DNA of 64,000 nucleotides from Pseudomonas oryzihabitans. Lineage in GTDB: Bacteria > Pseudomonadota > Gammaproteobacteria > Pseudomonadales > Pseudomonadaceae. This document shows, piece by piece, positions 1-8,244 of this stretch. The position numbers and the translations under genes were made by a program. Where the stretch lies: NCBI RefSeq assembly GCF_014522265.1, contig NZ_CP017024.1, positions 3,384,001-3,448,000 on the forward strand, read 5' to 3'. Position 1 is the stretch's first letter. Every line of letters starts with the position of its first letter. Under the pieces are notes generated by a model that saw nothing but the letters and a program-made list of their open reading frames with translations, was not told where the DNA came from and did no database searches.

Positions 1-221
1 TGCAGGACTGGTTCGCCGCCTGGCTCAAGCGCCTCAATCGCGAGGCTTCGGGCAACGCCAGCCGCCTGGAATGGATCGCCCTGCAGGAAGAACCGCCATC
101 CGCCGACCGCGGCGAGATCACCGACAAGGGCTCGCTCAACCAGCGCAGCGTCCTGACCCATCGCGCGGAACGGCTGGAGGCCTGCTATCGCGGAACGGCG
201 CCGTTGTTGATCAGGGCGTGA
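1..221 (+). CDS. Feruloyl-CoA synthase-like AMP-binding enzyme, C-terminal fragment
   Basis: Reading from base 3, 72 codons run to TGA at 219-221, so only the C-terminal end of the gene is in the window. The final segment contains EITDKGSLNQRSVLTHRAE, which resembles the end of feruloyl-CoA synthases of the acyl-adenylate family, where a conserved lysine sits just before a 'GSxNQR' motif. Such enzymes activate ferulate or related hydroxycinnamates with ATP and CoA. The aromatic alcohol/aldehyde dehydrogenases at 11576-13855 would supply this substrate type, which supports the call. A strong hairpin follows the stop. The adenylation core lies outside the window, so substrate is unproven. Confidence 0.65.
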   Translation, partial: QDWFAAWLKRLNREASGNASRLEWIALQEEPPSADRGEITDKGSLNQRSVLTHRAERLEACYRGTAPLLIRA

Positions 222-326
222 GATGTAGCGCCAGGACCAGGGTGCCCGGTGCAATGCCGGCCATCCCGGTCCTGGTGGCCCGCTTCGGCACCCCGTTGCC
301 ATCCTTGCACTCCCGACTGCAGAGGC

Positions 327-358
327 GCCTGGCGCCCCGGAGGGCGCCGGGCATTTTC
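327..358 (+). terminator. Rho-independent terminator after the synthase gene
   Basis: An 11-bp G/C stem (GCCTGGCGCCC with GGGCGCCGGGC, one G-T pair) and a 4-base loop are followed by ATTTTCC. It lies about 105 bases past the stop at 221. The rest of 222-655 holds no convincing gene; it carries this hairpin and the operator candidate at 580-594. Confidence 0.6.
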
Positions 359-579
359 CTGTTCGTCTGTCGCGGAACCAGGCGCCAGTCGCTGGCTGCA
401 TCCCTGTCTTGCTTCCCAATAGCCGCTGACCGGACCTGGCTTTCCAGGTAGCTGGCCGCGTGCTGGCCCGTCAATCGGGGCCTTTCCAGAGTTTCGTTCT
501 GATTCCAGAGTATGAGTCTGTAATTTCCGTAAGGAATCCAGGCTATCAGGGCTTGCATTTGGCTATTCATCCTTTATTT

Positions 580-594
580 TGAAATAGCGTTTCA
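580..594. promoter_or_regulatory. IclR-type operator candidate upstream of the SMP-30 gene
   Basis: TGAAATAGCGTTTCA is a perfect TGAAA-N5-TTTCA inverted repeat 61 bases before the ATG at 656. The layout matches operators of IclR-family regulators such as KdgR. Two related sites lie at 3949-3963 and 4014-4028, and an IclR regulator is encoded at 7449-8171, so common control by that protein is the simplest inference. Confidence 0.5.
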
Positions 595-655
595 TAAATA
601 CAAGGGTAACCCCCCTCCGCTAGCCGGCCTACGCCGCCGCCAAAGGTCTCTGTGC

Positions 656-1576
656 ATGAGCTTCTTCACTGCGCCTCCGACGCTGGAAACTGCTGTCTTC
701 ACCCGCCTGCCCGAGCGCTATCGCCAGCCGCGGCGGACCGCCTGGGCCGATGCCAATCGCCAGGGCCGCGCCATCGATTCCTTTCTGGAAGGGCCCTCCT
801 TCGATCGCCAGGGCAATCTCTATGTCACCGACATCCCCAACGGGCGCATCTTCCGCATCGATCCCAGGGGCGAGTGGGAGCTGGTCTGCGAATACGACGG
901 CTGGCCCAACGGCCTGAAGATCCACCGCGACGGGCGCATCTTCATCGCCGACTACAGGCGCGGCATCCTGCAGCTCGATCCGCTGCGCGGCGAGGTGGAG
1001 ACGGTGCTGGACAGCGCCGGCTCCGAAGGCTTCAAGGGCGTCAACGACCTGGTGTTCTCGCCGGCCGGTGATCTCTATTTCACCGACCAGGGGCAGACCG
1101 GTCTGCAGGACGCCAGCGGCCGGGTCTATCGTCTGGGCTCCGATGGCCAGCTCAGCTGCCTGCTGGCGACGGTGCCCAGCCCCAACGGCATCGTCTTCGA
1201 TCCCCGGCTCAACCACCTGCTGGTGGCGGTGACCCGCGCCCAGCAGGTCTGGCGCATTCCTCTGGGCAACGGCCCGCTGATCGGCAAGGTCGGCGTCTTC
1301 GCCCAGTTGCATGGCGGCCTGGGCGGCCCCGATGGCCTGGCGCTGGACGAGGAGAGCAATCTCTACATCGCCCACACCGGTTTCGGCTCGGTCTGGCAGC
1401 TCTCACCGGTGGCCGAGCCGCTGGCCCGACTCAAATCCTGCGCCGGCATCAGCAACACCAACCTGGCCTTCGGCGGCCCCGAAGGGCGCAGCCTGTTCAT
1501 CACCGAATCCGAGACCGGCAGCATCCTGCGCGCGGAGACTCCGGTACGCGGCCTGCCGCTGTTTTCCCATCTCTGA
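656..1576 (+). CDS. SMP-30/gluconolactonase-like beta-propeller hydrolase
   Basis: This 306-residue protein has the repeated propeller blades of the SMP-30/gluconolactonase/LRE family. Expected metal-site elements are visible: FLEGPSFD near residue 43, GWPNGLKIH near 82, GVNDLVFSPAGDLYFTD near 125 and GGPDGLALDEESNLYIAH near 223. Family members hydrolyse sugar or aldonic lactones and related cyclic esters. There is no signal peptide, so it should be cytoplasmic. It leads a short operon with the MFS gene at 1632, separated by 55 bases, and an IclR-type operator lies just upstream. The substrate cannot be read from sequence; a lactone feeding the hydroxyacid pathway downstream is plausible. Confidence 0.8.
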   Translation: MSFFTAPPTLETAVFTRLPERYRQPRRTAWADANRQGRAIDSFLEGPSFDRQGNLYVTDIPNGRIFRIDPRGEWELVCEYDGWPNGLKIHRDGRIFIADYRRGILQLDPLRGEVETVLDSAGSEGFKGVNDLVFSPAGDLYFTDQGQTGLQDASGRVYRLGSDGQLSCLLATVPSPNGIVFDPRLNHLLVAVTRAQQVWRIPLGNGPLIGKVGVFAQLHGGLGGPDGLALDEESNLYIAHTGFGSVWQLSPVAEPLARLKSCAGISNTNLAFGGPEGRSLFITESETGSILRAETPVRGLPLFSHL

Positions 1577-1631
1577 CCGGCGCTGCGGCGTCTCGCGCTT
1601 TACCCCACAACAACTACAAGAGAGGTTACCC

Positions 1632-2986
1632 ATGAGCCAGACCCATCCGGGCGAGCAGCCGCCCCTGACCGATGCCGAGGGCGAGCAACTCCTGCGGCGC
1701 GCCCTGTGGCGCATCCTGCCGTTCATCTTCGCCTGCTATGTGGTCAGCTACCTGGACCGCACCAATGTCGGCTTCGCCGCCATCAGCATGAACCAGGACC
1801 TGGGGCTCACCGCGACGATGTTCGGCTGGGCGGCGGGCCTGTTCTTCTTCGGCTACTTCCTCTTCGAGGTGCCGAGCAACCTGCTGTTGCAGCGCTTCGG
1901 CGCACGGGTCTGGATCGCGCGGATCATGATCAGCTGGGGCCTGATCTCCATGGCCACGGCCTTCGCCACCGGGCCGGTCAGCTTCAGCATCCTGCGCTTC
2001 CTGCTGGGAGTGGCCGAGGCCGGCTTCACCCCGGGGGTCTACCTCTACTTCACCTACTGGTTTCCCGGCAAATGGCGCGCCAAGGCCACCGCGGCCTTTC
2101 TGCTGGGCATCCCCACCGCCAACATCATTGGCTCGCCGCTGTCGGGGATGCTGCTGGACGTGCATGACTTCATGGGGCTGAGAAACTGGCAATTCCTGCT
2201 GGTGGCGGAAGCCCTGCCGGCGGTGCTGCTCGGCATTCTCTGTCTGTTCGTGCTGGTGGATACGCCGGCCAAGGCGCGCTGGCTGTCGACCCGCGAGCGC
2301 ACCTGGCTGACCGAACGCCTGGCCCGCGAGCAGCGCGAGATCGGTGCCACCCATGGTTCCACGCTGCGCCACGCCTTCACCAACTCCAAGGTGTTCATGC
2401 TGGCCGCCATCAACTTCTGCGGCATCGTCGGCTCCGTGGGGATCGGCATCTGGATGCCGCAGATCATCAAGAGCCTGGGCATGCAGAACACCACCGTCGG
2501 CCTGGTGGCCACCATCCCCTATATCCTCGGCGCCGTCGCCATGACGCTCTGGGCGCGCCAGGCCAACCAGGGTGCCCAGCGGCTGCCCTATGTGGCCGGT
2601 GCCCTGGCGCTTGCCGCGCTGGGCCTGGTGGGCGCTGCGCTCTCGGCCGATCCGCTGCTGCGCATGACCTGCCTGAGTGTGGCGGTGGCAAGCATCCTGT
2701 CCTTCCAGGCGACCTTCTGGGCCATTCCCTCCACCTTCCTGACCGGTCGGGCCGCGGCGGGGGACTGGCGCTGATCGTCTCCATCGGCAACCTGGGCGGC
2801 TTCGTCGGACCCTTCGCCATCGGCCTGGTCAAGGATGCCACCCAGAGTTTCTCCGGGCCCTTCTATGTGGTGGCCTCGGTGCTGGCGCTGGGCGTCGTGC
2901 TGATGCTCTGGCTGGGTGATCCGAGTCGGCGGGAGCCGGTGAAGCCGCTGGGCACGACGGGCCTGGAAGGGGTGGGGCGTACCTGA
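1632..2986 (+). pseudogene. MFS anion:cation symporter (ACS family), broken by a one-base frameshift
   Basis: The gene begins at ATG 1632 and encodes a transporter of the type used for organic-acid uptake (ACS family), with the SYLDRTNVGFA motif and about twelve hydrophobic segments. The frame runs into a stop at 2772-2774 after FLTGRAAAGDWR. Adding one G to the five-G run at 2759-2763 restores GGLALIVSIGNLGGFVGP, the usual last two membrane helices, up to TGA at 2984-2986. The repaired product is 451 residues and resembles the intact carrier at 5152. It is either a fresh null allele or, more likely given four similar cases, a homopolymer error. It is probably co-transcribed with the SMP-30 gene. 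Confidence 0.85.
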
Positions 2987-3006
2987 GGCGCAGAGGTTCG
3001 GGATGG

Positions 3007-3035
3007 AAAGAGGCGGCCCAGGCCGCCTCTTTCTT
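3007..3035 (+). terminator. Terminator after the frameshifted MFS gene
   Basis: A perfect 12-bp stem (AAAGAGGCGGCC with GGCCGCCTCTTT) around a CA loop is followed by CTTT. It lies 20 bases past the restored MFS stop at 2986, which supports 2986 as the true gene end. Confidence 0.8.
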
Positions 3036-3163
3036 TGGCAGGCCGCGCCGGCAGCAACTGCGCCAGGCGCGAAGGCGGTGTGGAAGGCGTCGGGATGCCG
3101 CCGCCTGCAGTGGTCGGGAGTGCGGGAGCCATCAGCAGAGCGGTTTCGAGAGGGTGCCAACAT

Positions 3164-3195
3164 GAAAAAAAGGCAGCCAAGAGCTGCCTTTTTTC
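3164..3195 (-). terminator. Terminator of the RraA/HMG-aldolase gene
   Basis: A GC-rich stem (GGCAGC with GCTGCC) is flanked by A and T runs. Read on the minus strand it ends in a run of T, as expected for the gene that stops at 3213. Because both flanks are A/T runs, it could act in both directions. Confidence 0.8.
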
Positions 3196-3212
3196 ATACC
3201 GGCAAGAGGTCG

Positions 3213-3887
3213 CTAGGGCAGGGCGCAGCCCTTCTTCCTGAGCGATTCCAGGACCCAGCTGCGGTCGTTGGTGCCTTCGGCGATCTGTTGCATCTGCTTT
3301 TCTTCGGCGGCGTGCTTGGCGGCGGCGCGGTCATAGACCTCGGCGACATGATCGTAGGGCACGCAGAGCAGGCCGTCGTCGTCGCCGATCACCAGGTCAC
3401 CCGGCTCTATGACCATGCCGTCGATGGCGATGGGCACGTTGATCTCGCCGGGGCCGTCCTTGTACGGACCGCGATGGGAGATGCCGGCAGCGAACAGCGG
3501 GAAGTCGCCGGCGCCGATGTTGGCGGCATCGCGGATGGCGCCGTTGATGACGATGCCGGCCACGCCGCGCTTGACCGCGTAGGCCACCATCATCTCGCCG
3601 ATCAGCGCATTGCTCAGGTCGCCACCGGCATCCACCACGATGACGTCACCCGGTTCGGCGATGTCCAGGGCGTGGTGCAGCATGAGGTTGTCGCCCGGAC
3701 GCGCCTTGACGGTCAGGGCCGGGCCGGCGAGTACGCCCTGGCGATGCATGGGGCGCAGGCGCGAGCCGCCGGCGGTCATGCGGTGCATGGAGTCGCTGAC
3801 GTTGGCGACCGGGATGTCGCGGTAGCGCGCGACCCAGTCGGCCGCGACCTTGCGTTGGGCAGTGAGCACTCTGAAGCCGATGGTCAT
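3213..3887 (-). CDS. RraA-like / 4-hydroxy-4-methyl-2-oxoglutarate (HMG/CHA) aldolase family protein
   Basis: The protein has 224 residues from the second ATG, which lies at a normal distance from AAGAGA; a start six bases upstream is possible. It carries the RraA/HMG-aldolase fold signature, with GGDLSNALIGEMM near residue 88 and NGAIRD containing R119 and D120, the substrate/metal pair of class II pyruvate aldolases. Presence of this Arg-Asp pair and a catabolic setting favour an aldolase or decarboxylase acting on a branched oxoacid over the RNase E regulator role of E. coli RraA. It is divergent from the dehydrogenase at 4100, and the shared promoter region holds two IclR-type operator candidates. 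Confidence 0.85.
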   Translation of the reverse strand: MTIGFRVLTAQRKVAADWVARYRDIPVANVSDSMHRMTAGGSRLRPMHRQGVLAGPALTVKARPGDNLMLHHALDIAEPGDVIVVDAGGDLSNALIGEMMVAYAVKRGVAGIVINGAIRDAANIGAGDFPLFAAGISHRGPYKDGPGEINVPIAIDGMVIEPGDLVIGDDDGLLCVPYDHVAEVYDRAAAKHAAEEKQMQQIAEGTNDRSWVLESLRKKGCALP

Positions 3888-3948
3888 GGGCATTTCTCTT
3901 GTGGGAATTGTCGGATGCCGCCACGTATTAGCTGGCTGATTTCAGAAT

Positions 3949-3963
3949 TGCATTTCGTTTTCA
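3949..3963. promoter_or_regulatory. Second IclR-type operator candidate
   Basis: TGCATTTCGTTTTCA keeps most of the TGNAA-N5-TTTCA layout seen at 580-594 and 4014-4028. It lies in the divergent intergenic region between 3887 and 4100. It is the weakest of the three sites. Confidence 0.3.
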
Positions 3964-4013
3964 AGGTTTCAAGTCCTTTGACCGGCCCTCTTGATCGATT
4001 ACAAGATAAAATT

Positions 4014-4028
4014 TGCAATGGCGTTTCA
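4014..4028. promoter_or_regulatory. Third IclR-type operator candidate upstream of the hydroxyacid dehydrogenase
   Basis: TGCAATGGCGTTTCA matches the site at 580-594 at the GCGTTTCA half and at most of the other half. It lies 71 bases before the ATG at 4100, almost the same distance as the first site from its gene. That supports a shared regulator. Confidence 0.45.
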
Positions 4029-4099
4029 TTATGATAGGTTCTGAGACAGATCGCTCGCCTTAGGCGCTGTGCCCGTCCATAACAACAAGGGGTACTCCG

Positions 4100-5077
4100 A
4101 TGACCCGCAAGATCCTGCTCACCGGTCCGGCACTGGCTCCCGAAGCCATGGCCCTGGCCGCCGCCCATGACGTCCAGGTCATCCCGACCGAGCCCTACAT
4201 GCCTCATGACGACCTGCTCGCCCTGATCCGCCAGGAACAGCCGGACGCCATCATCGTCCGCCAGGGCAAGCTGACCCGGCCCATGATCGAGGCGTCGGCC
4301 AAGCTGGCGATCATCGCCAAGCACGGCGTGGGCTACGACACCATCGACCTCCAGGCCGCGGCCGACCGCGGGATTCCGGTCACCATCGCCCTGGGCGCCA
4401 ATGCCCAGTCGGTGGCCGAACACGCCTTTGCCCTGATGTTCAGCGTGGCGCGGCAGACCGCCTGGCTGGATGCGCGGATGCGCGCCGGACACTGGGACAA
4501 GTCCCAGGCCAACGGCACCGAGCTGTTCGGCAAGACCCTGGGTCTGGTCGGGCTGGGCGCCATCGGCAGTGTGCTGATGGATCTGGTGGCGCCGCTGCGG
4601 ATGCAGGTGCGGGTCTATGATCCCTATCTCAAGCACCTGCCCGCGCGCGATCATGTCCAGCGCGAGGAGAGCTTCGATGCCTTGCTGGCCGAGTGCGATG
4701 TCATCAGCCTGCATTGCCCCCTGACCGAGGCCAATCGCCACCTGTTCGGTGCCGCCCAGTTCGCCCGCATGCGCCCCGGCAGCCTGCTGATCAACACCGC
4801 CCGCGGCGAGCTGATCGATACCCAGGCCCTGGTCACGGCGCTGCGCGAAGGCCAGCTCGGCGGCGCCGGCCTGGACACCTTTCATCCCGAACCGCCGCCG
4901 GCGGACAGCAACCTCTGGGGAGTCGCTAACCTGGTGGCCACGCCGCACGTCGGCGCCAACACCACCGAGGCGCGCGACCGCGTCGGCCTGGTAGCGGTGC
5001 AGCAGGTGCTCGATTGCTGGCACGGCAAGACGGTGGAGTCGCGCGCGGTGGTCAATCGCCACCTGACGGCCGCCTAA
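4100..5077 (+). CDS. D-2-hydroxyacid dehydrogenase (NAD-dependent)
   Basis: This 325-residue enzyme has the complete D-isomer 2-hydroxyacid dehydrogenase plan: GLGAIG dinucleotide-binding loop at 151-156, and catalytic residues R235 (NTARGELID), E264 (FHPEPP) and H283 (TPHVGANT). It would interconvert a 2-hydroxyacid and a 2-oxoacid in the cytoplasm. AAGGGG lies about eight bases before the ATG. An MFS carrier and an exported amidohydrolase follow in the same direction, and the divergent aldolase-like gene faces it. Together these suggest processing of an imported hydroxy- or oxoacid. The exact substrate is unknown; phosphoglycerate and glyoxylate reductase relatives share these motifs. Confidence 0.85.
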   Translation: MTRKILLTGPALAPEAMALAAAHDVQVIPTEPYMPHDDLLALIRQEQPDAIIVRQGKLTRPMIEASAKLAIIAKHGVGYDTIDLQAAADRGIPVTIALGANAQSVAEHAFALMFSVARQTAWLDARMRAGHWDKSQANGTELFGKTLGLVGLGAIGSVLMDLVAPLRMQVRVYDPYLKHLPARDHVQREESFDALLAECDVISLHCPLTEANRHLFGAAQFARMRPGSLLINTARGELIDTQALVTALREGQLGGAGLDTFHPEPPPADSNLWGVANLVATPHVGANTTEARDRVGLVAVQQVLDCWHGKTVESRAVVNRHLTAA

Positions 5078-5151
5078 GCGCGGCGGCGACGGGGTGGCCC
5101 CACGGGGCCGCCTGCCACGCGATCTCCACAACAATAAGACGGAGAGCTCTC

Positions 5152-6483
5152 ATGACTACCCCCACGTCCCCGGTCAGCGAACTGGAACGCGCGACCATGC
5201 GCCGCGTCGCCTGGCGCATCCTGCCGTTCCTGATCGTCTGCTACCTCATCGCCATCATCGACCGCGGCAACATCGGCATGGCCTCGCTGCAGATGAACAA
5301 GGATCTGAGCCTGACGCCCGCGATCTTCGGCTTCGCCAGCAGCCTGTTTTTCTTTTCCTATTTCCTGGTGGAGGTGCCGAGCAACCTGGCATTGCAACGC
5401 TTCGGTGCGCGGATCTGGATCGCCCGGATCATGATCACCTGGGGGCTGATCTCGGCCGGTACCGCCTTCGTCCAGGGCGCCAACTCGCTGTACGTGATGC
5501 GCTTCCTGCTGGGCGCTGCGGAAGCCGGCTTCTTTCCCGGGGTGCTGCTGTATCTCACCTACTGGCTGCCGTCCAACTACCGGGCGCGCATGGTCGCCCT
5601 CTTCATGGTGGCGATACCGGGGGCGAATTTCCTCGGCTCGCCGCTCTCCGGCCTGCTGCTGAGCATGGACGGCTGGCTGGGTATCCGTGGCTGGCACTGG
5701 CTGTTCATCCTGGAAGGCATCCCCGCCGTACTGCTGGGTATCGCCTGCCTGTTCGTGCTGACCGACCGCCCGGAGCAGGCCAAATGGCTGAGCGACGAGC
5801 AGCGCAGCTGGCTGACGCTCAAGCTGGCCGAAGAGCGCGGACGCAAAACCAGCATCGGCCATATCTCCCTCTGGCAACTGCTCAAGCACAAGGATATCTG
5901 GGTGATGGCGCTGATCTATTCGGGCGCCTCGGCGGCCGGCAGCACCATGAGCGTCTGGGCGCCGCAATTGCTCAAGTCCTTTGGCCTGTCCAATCTGGAG
6001 GTCGGCCTCACCAATGCCATTCCCTATGGCCTGGCCTCCGTGGCGATGGTCCTCTGGGGCCGTAGCTCGGATCGCACCGGCGAACGTCGTTGGCACACCT
6101 CGCTCACCATGCTGCTGATCGCCGTGGGTCTGTTGGCGGGCATGTTCACCTCGTCGCTGGCCGCCACGGTGATCCTGCTGAGCCTGGTGCTGATCGGTGC
6201 CTATTCGATGAAGGGACCGTTCTGGGCGCTGGCCTCGGGCTGGCTGTCGTCCTCTACCGCCGCGGCGGGTCTGGCCGCCATCGGCGCCCTGGCCAACCTC
6301 ATCGGCGGCGGGGTGATGGTCAACGTCTATGGCGCCATCCACGGTGCCACCCATAGCCATGCCCTGGCGGTACTGCCGCTGGCCACCCTGTGCGCCATCA
6401 GCGGTCTGCTGGTGCTGGTCATGGGCCGCAAGGCCATGCGCGCCAAGGCCGAAGCTCAGGCCGCAACCGCCAACGCCAGCTAG
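5152..6483 (+). CDS. MFS transporter, anion:cation symporter family
   Basis: The protein has 443 residues, about twelve hydrophobic segments and the family motif AIIDRGNIGMA near residue 38, followed by FEVPSNL-like VEVPSNLALQRFG. These are hallmarks of ACS-family carriers that bring in organic acids such as phthalate, tartrate or galactonate by proton or sodium symport. It is closely similar in layout to the frameshifted carrier at 1632. It starts 74 bases after the hydroxyacid dehydrogenase and after GGAGAG, so the two are probably one transcript continuing into the amidohydrolase gene. Confidence 0.85.
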   Translation: MTTPTSPVSELERATMRRVAWRILPFLIVCYLIAIIDRGNIGMASLQMNKDLSLTPAIFGFASSLFFFSYFLVEVPSNLALQRFGARIWIARIMITWGLISAGTAFVQGANSLYVMRFLLGAAEAGFFPGVLLYLTYWLPSNYRARMVALFMVAIPGANFLGSPLSGLLLSMDGWLGIRGWHWLFILEGIPAVLLGIACLFVLTDRPEQAKWLSDEQRSWLTLKLAEERGRKTSIGHISLWQLLKHKDIWVMALIYSGASAAGSTMSVWAPQLLKSFGLSNLEVGLTNAIPYGLASVAMVLWGRSSDRTGERRWHTSLTMLLIAVGLLAGMFTSSLAATVILLSLVLIGAYSMKGPFWALASGWLSSSTAAAGLAAIGALANLIGGGVMVNVYGAIHGATHSHALAVLPLATLCAISGLLVLVMGRKAMRAKAEAQAATANAS

Positions 6484-6535
6484 GACCTGTCACGGCCGGC
6501 CCGCTCGGGCTGGCCGGCCGCTCGAGGAATTCTTC

Positions 6536-7468
6536 ATGACCTTCAATCGTCGGCGCTTCTTGCAAGCGAGCGCCCAGACGGGTGCCGTTCTGTGCCTGTT
6601 CAACACCCTGGGGGCCCAGGCCTCCACACCCTTTTCCAGTATCCAGACGGCGCCCCGGCTCAAGCCGCCGGCCGGCAGCGTCGACTGCCACATGCATCTC
6701 TACGACGACCGCTATCCGGCCGCGCCCGGCGCCAAGCTGCTGCCGCCCAATGCCTCCCTGGACGACTACCGCCAGCTGCAGGCGCTGCTGGGGCTGCAAC
6801 GCCTGGTGATCGTCACGCCGTCCACCTATGGCACCGACAATCGCTGCCTGCTCGACGGTCTGGCCCGCAGCGGCGGCCAGGCCCGCGGGGTGGCGGTGAT
6901 CGACCAAGCCATCACCGCTGCCGAGTTGCAGGAGCTGCACCAGGCCGGGGTACGCGGTATCCGCTTCAACCTGAGCTATGGGGGTGCCGACCTGGACGAT
7001 CTGGAGCCCCTGGCCGCACGGGTCAACGAACTGGGCTGGAACGTCCAGGTGGTCGCTCCGGGTAATCAGCTGGTGGAGCTGGAGAGCCGTCTGCAACGCC
7101 TGCCGGCGCGACTAGTGATCGATCACCTCGGCCATGTGCCCCAGCCGGAAGGCGTGCAGTCGGCGGCCTTCGCCGTGCTGGGGCGGCTGCTGGACGGTGG
7201 TCGTACCTGGGTGAAACTATCGGGGCCCTACATCAGGTCGCGCAGTGGTCCGCCGGACTATGCCGATGTCGGCGCCGTGGCGCGGGAGCTGGTCCGCCGG
7301 CATCCCGAACGGCTGCTGTGGGGCAGCGACTGGCCGCACCCCACGGTGGCGGCCGGCCACAAGCCGGACGACGGACACATCTTCGACCTGCTGGCCGACT
7401 GGGCACCCGATGAACAGGCGCGTACCGCCATCCTGCGCGACAACCCGGTCAGTCTGTACGGTTTTTGA
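6536..7468 (+). CDS. Tat-exported amidohydrolase (2-pyrone-4,6-dicarboxylate hydrolase-like)
   Basis: The 310-residue product starts with NRRRFLQAS, a twin-arginine motif, and a signal region ending near AQA-S30, so it is probably folded and then exported to the periplasm. The mature part is an amidohydrolase barrel: H52 and H54 in DCHMHLY, H197 in VIDHLGH and D265 in LLWGSDWPHP. This is the group that includes LigI-type 2-pyrone-4,6-dicarboxylate hydrolases. Periplasmic location is unusual for that reaction and suggests that a lactone or ester is opened before uptake by the neighbouring MFS carrier. It converges with the IclR gene and overlaps its end by 20 bases. Confidence 0.75.
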   Translation: MTFNRRRFLQASAQTGAVLCLFNTLGAQASTPFSSIQTAPRLKPPAGSVDCHMHLYDDRYPAAPGAKLLPPNASLDDYRQLQALLGLQRLVIVTPSTYGTDNRCLLDGLARSGGQARGVAVIDQAITAAELQELHQAGVRGIRFNLSYGGADLDDLEPLAARVNELGWNVQVVAPGNQLVELESRLQRLPARLVIDHLGHVPQPEGVQSAAFAVLGRLLDGGRTWVKLSGPYIRSRSGPPDYADVGAVARELVRRHPERLLWGSDWPHPTVAAGHKPDDGHIFDLLADWAPDEQARTAILRDNPVSLYGF

Positions 7469-8171
7469 CCGTCGAGCCGTACAGTGGCTTGCCGCCCAGG
7501 CTGCGGGTCAGTTCGTCGGCGGTGGCACCCAGTACCCCATGCAGGGCGCGAGCGCGTTCCTGGGTAAGGCGGTTGGCCGGACCGGAGATGACCAGGGCGC
7601 CCAGCAGCTCTTCCTGAGCGCCATAGATCGGCAGCGCCAGGGATGCGGCATGGGGATCGGTGACACCACAGGAGTAGTAGGGCGTCAGCCCGGCCTTGGC
7701 GACCTCATGGGAGGTCTGCAGGGCCTGGGCGCTGGCCGCCTCGTCCATGGGCCGCATGTCGCCGGGTTGCAGGTGCAGGCGCAGGCGATGCGGCGAATTC
7801 ACCCGGTACTGGCAGAGGCGATAGGCGCCGTGGCGCACATAGAAGGAGGCGGTCTCGCCGCTCTCTTCGGTCAGCTGATGCAGGCGCGGCATGATGTGGC
7901 GCTCCACATCGTGGGCGTCCTGGTAGATGGCGTTCAGCCGTACCACTTCGCTGGCCAGCATGTAGCGACCGTCGGCGAGGCGGGTGACCAGGCCAAAGGT
8001 CTCCAGCGAGACCAGCAGGCGCATGATGGTGCTCTTGATCAGCCCGGTGCGGGTGGTCAGCTCGGCGAGACTCAGGGCCGAATCGCCGATGCGAAAGGCG
8101 GTGAGCACGGTCAGGACGCGGTCGGCGGAGGCGACGCCGGCAACTTCCGGGCGCGGACGAGGGGTATTCAA
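7449..8171 (-). CDS. IclR-family transcriptional regulator
   Basis: This 240-residue protein has an N-terminal winged helix-turn-helix (ASADRVLTVLTAF to GRYMLASEV, about residues 14-75) followed by the IclR effector-binding domain with ASLALPIYGAQEELLGALVISGP. IclR proteins bind small organic acids and control adjacent catabolic operons. It lies at the end of the 656-7468 cluster and is convergent with it. Three TGAAA-N5-TTTCA-like sites upstream of the cluster genes are its likely targets. No such site is visible in front of its own start, so autoregulation through this motif is not evident. Confidence 0.9.
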   Translation of the reverse strand: MNTPRPRPEVAGVASADRVLTVLTAFRIGDSALSLAELTTRTGLIKSTIMRLLVSLETFGLVTRLADGRYMLASEVVRLNAIYQDAHDVERHIMPRLHQLTEESGETASFYVRHGAYRLCQYRVNSPHRLRLHLQPGDMRPMDEAASAQALQTSHEVAKAGLTPYYSCGVTDPHAASLALPIYGAQEELLGALVISGPANRLTQERARALHGVLGATADELTRSLGGKPLYGSTVKNRTD

Positions 8172-8244
8172 CCTGGATGTCTCCTGAGCGGACGGGGAGC
8201 CGCATTATCCGCGAGCGGACCGGAGGCGCCTAGGGTCAGGTTGA

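Noticed and set aside
211-570. A 119-codon minus-strand frame after the synthase fragment
   Set aside because: It covers the terminator hairpin, has no ribosome site and its product shows no recognisable fold.
2755-2770. Programmed ribosomal frameshifting in the MFS gene
   Set aside because: The G run is not a known slippery heptamer, no stimulatory structure is evident, and four other genes show the same type of break.
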